From NCBI GenBank assembly GCA_019322475.1, contig JAHWIN010000032.1, forward strand, positions 1-7,182: DNA of 7,182 nt. Direction: 5' to 3'. The DNA is from Candidatus Woesearchaeota archaeon. GTDB lineage: Archaea; Nanobdellota; Nanobdellia; Woesearchaeales; JACPBV01. Every line of letters starts with the position of its first letter. Position 1 is the first letter of the stretch. Position numbers and translations under genes: made by a program. Below are positions 5,576-7,182 of this stretch, in pieces. The notes beneath the pieces were generated by a model that saw only the letters and a list, made by a program, of their open reading frames with translations, was not told the origin of the DNA and searched no databases.

Positions 5576-7182
5576 TTAACCTTCTGTATTAATCTCAATG
5601 CACTCATCTCCTGGTCTTTCATTATGCAGTATTACTACAAGCTCGTTCTCATACGCCTTTTTTATCCATGGCGCCCTTAATAGCATTTTTGCAACCTCAA
5701 TAGAATAATCTGCAAGAACCTGGTTGCTTGAAAACTTGTTGAAATAGGTATATTCTAGGTCACATATCCAGAAATTATTGGGAGCCCTATTAAGTTTTTT
5801 ATACTCCTCCTCGCACTTGTAGTCTGGCGAATTAGGCATATAAGCGTCCCTATAGTGCCCTATCTTAAGAAATCCAAGTTCGCATGCAAGGACCGAAAGT
5901 GAATCTGCAAGTCCGAACTTATATCTTTCATACAACATCCCTGACTCTATCGATTTTGTGATATTTTTATTTCCTATCTTAAATGACACATGATGCGAGC
6001 TGTATAATGCAGCAGCATTGGATAACGCATCAGAGTAAAAATAAAAGACAGGAACATCATTTTCAACATTATCCCTCAGCCACATAAGCCCCCTCCAGTT
6101 GTAGTCATCCATTATCCCTTGGCCAATTTTAGTTGTGGCATTAAGAGGGTAAGCTACAAGACACAAGATAACCATAAAAATGATAAATGTATAAGCTGTA
6201 TTCCATTTTCTTACCGCTAATTTTACGATATATAATACGGCGATCCCAAAAAAGATTCCAAGATAGATATGCCAGAAAAAACGATGGGTAAAAGCCCTTT
6301 TTCCAAAGCCAAGATAGGTAAGATAAGAAACACAAAAAAAGAAAATGCTGAAAAGTATGGGATAGCTGAATCTTTTCCTGTTTAGCATACTGATGCAAAA
6401 ACCTATAAGGAAGACAAGCCCGATTACCCCAAGATGCGTAATGAATATGTTTGGAAATCCGAAATACCCGTCAGAAGCTGTTCCTCTAAATCCCTCGCTT
6501 ATAAGGAAACTTGCTCTGAAAACAAAGATATAGTATATGACCAGCAAAGAGCCTAAAACCCCACCATAAATAAAGCGCCTTATTTTGCTCCAAAGTATCT
6601 CTTTTCTCCTGGCAATCTCTATGATCAGATAAAAAGCGATAAATCCTCCAAGGAATATAGCTTCAGGTATATGTGTAATCACCAATGCCCCGTATATTAT
6701 GCCAAAGAAGATAAATACCCCTTTCTCATTTATTCTTGGTATAAAGTAAGCAGCCCCCATCATGATTCCAACTCCTGCTGGAAAATGCCATATCCCCCAC
6801 AACAGCATCATGTTAAAAAGCTTGGAGAAGATAAATAGTCCAAGAGGCAGCGCTAATATTGCTATATCCTTATTATAGCTCCTGTTGATAGCATAAAGGG
6901 CAAGAATCCCGGCTAAAATAACGATCAATGTTGTAAGGTAGATAGCATCATGGGTCTTAAGCCCGCTGGCCTTAGCGATCATTATGGTCATGGAATGTAG
7001 AAAAGGAGGGTGGGACTCCAACGCCATTTTATGTCCTCCGACATCATAAGGGGGTGCATACTTAAACCTGCCTTCAGCAAGAGAGTATTCTGATACAGAA
7101 AAGTGAAGAAAAGCGTCAGAGGCCAGGTATGCATAAGGCTTTTCATGGCTTAAGCTTCTGCCCCACATGTTAGATAGTCCAA
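5576..7182 (-). CDS. GT-C fold multi-pass membrane glycosyltransferase-like protein, N-terminus cut by window edge
   Basis: The frame is open from the right edge of the window; four codons (GLSN) are visible before an internal ATG at 7168. Numbering from that Met, 530 residues are seen. ASDAFLHFS (16-24) corresponds to GEVDAVSHF of the plus-strand GT-C protein, where it follows the first membrane helix. The first helix, roughly 20-40 residues, should therefore lie outside the window, and Met 7168 is unlikely to be the true start. Shared landmarks follow in the same order: ALESHPPFLH (49-58), LLWGIWHFP (122-130), THIPEAIF (165-172), FGKRAFTHRFF (288-298) and a soluble end starting RGLMWLRDNV (359-368). 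About ten helices are visible. The soluble end (about 350-530) is longer than in the paralogue and contains CEEEYKKLNRAPNNFWICD (452-470). The likely role is transfer of a sugar from a lipid-phosphate donor outside the membrane; substrate unknown. By eye its middle part is richer in A/T than the plus-strand copy. Confidence 0.8.
   Translation of the reverse strand, partial: GLSNMWGRSLSHEKPYAYLASDAFLHFSVSEYSLAEGRFKYAPPYDVGGHKMALESHPPFLHSMTIMIAKASGLKTHDAIYLTTLIVILAGILALYAINRSYNKDIAILALPLGLFIFSKLFNMMLLWGIWHFPAGVGIMMGAAYFIPRINEKGVFIFFGIIYGALVITHIPEAIFLGGFIAFYLIIEIARRKEILWSKIRRFIYGGVLGSLLVIYYIFVFRASFLISEGFRGTASDGYFGFPNIFITHLGVIGLVFLIGFCISMLNRKRFSYPILFSIFFFCVSYLTYLGFGKRAFTHRFFWHIYLGIFFGIAVLYIVKLAVRKWNTAYTFIIFMVILCLVAYPLNATTKIGQGIMDDYNWRGLMWLRDNVENDVPVFYFYSDALSNAAALYSSHHVSFKIGNKNITKSIESGMLYERYKFGLADSLSVLACELGFLKIGHYRDAYMPNSPDYKCEEEYKKLNRAPNNFWICDLEYTYFNKFSSNQVLADYSIEVAKMLLRAPWIKKAYENELVVILHNERPGDECIEINTEG

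Noticed and set aside
5468..5680. A plus-strand open frame of 70 codons at the junction of the two minus-strand genes
   Set aside because: It overlaps both the small membrane protein and the end of the GT-C gene in antisense, and both of those have paralogue support.
6330..6345. A run of seven A bases as a possible frameshift or slippage site
   Set aside because: The minus-strand reading frame passes through it intact into the conserved GKRAFTHRFF region on one side and helices on the other. The same holds for the run of T bases near 160-167 in the GT4 gene.
6141..6398. An 85-codon minus-strand open frame in a shifted frame within the GT-C gene
   Set aside because: The main GT-C frame is unbroken here and continues its membrane-helix pattern, so this is an out-of-frame shadow and not evidence of a frameshift.

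Overview
The window is a cell-surface glycan locus, probably from an archaeon. Two things point that way. Three separate start codons (on both strands) have an A/T-rich TATA-like box centred about 25-28 bases upstream, the spacing expected of leaderless archaeal transcripts, and most starts lack a Shine-Dalgarno sequence. AGG and ATA are also used heavily for Arg and Ile. A poorly characterised lineage such as DPANN would fit, but the lineage is not fixed by the sequence, and one gene (the GT9 glycosyltransferase) looks bacterial in style.

Layout. At the left edge a GT4-type glycosyltransferase (1-841, minus, cut at its C-terminus) is read leftwards from a short divergent promoter region (842-953). 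Rightwards from the same region runs a two-gene unit: a GDP-mannose 4,6-dehydratase/reductase-family SDR enzyme (954-1916) and, three bases later, a GT9 heptosyltransferase-like protein (1920-3155). The end of the GT9 gene lies inside a 165-bp element with long imperfect terminal inverted repeats (3135-3299), whose left arm encodes the last codons and the stop. A new TATA-like box follows, then a large GT-C-fold membrane glycosyltransferase (3344-4888) and a small four-helix membrane protein (4908-5219). Facing it on the minus strand is a second pair of the same kind: a GT-C-type membrane protein (7182-5576, cut at its N-terminus) followed by another small membrane protein (5565-5209). The two pairs meet tail to tail and overlap by 11 bases.

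Working together (inference): the SDR enzyme would make a GDP-linked 6-deoxy-sugar precursor. The cytosolic GT4 and GT9 enzymes would use nucleotide-activated sugars to build a lipid-linked glycan. The two GT-C proteins would transfer sugars from lipid-phosphate donors on the outer face of the membrane, each perhaps helped by its small membrane partner. No tRNA, rRNA, CRISPR array or transposase gene was seen. No gene-free stretch exceeds 300 bases; the longest, 3156-3343, holds most of the inverted-repeat element and a promoter.
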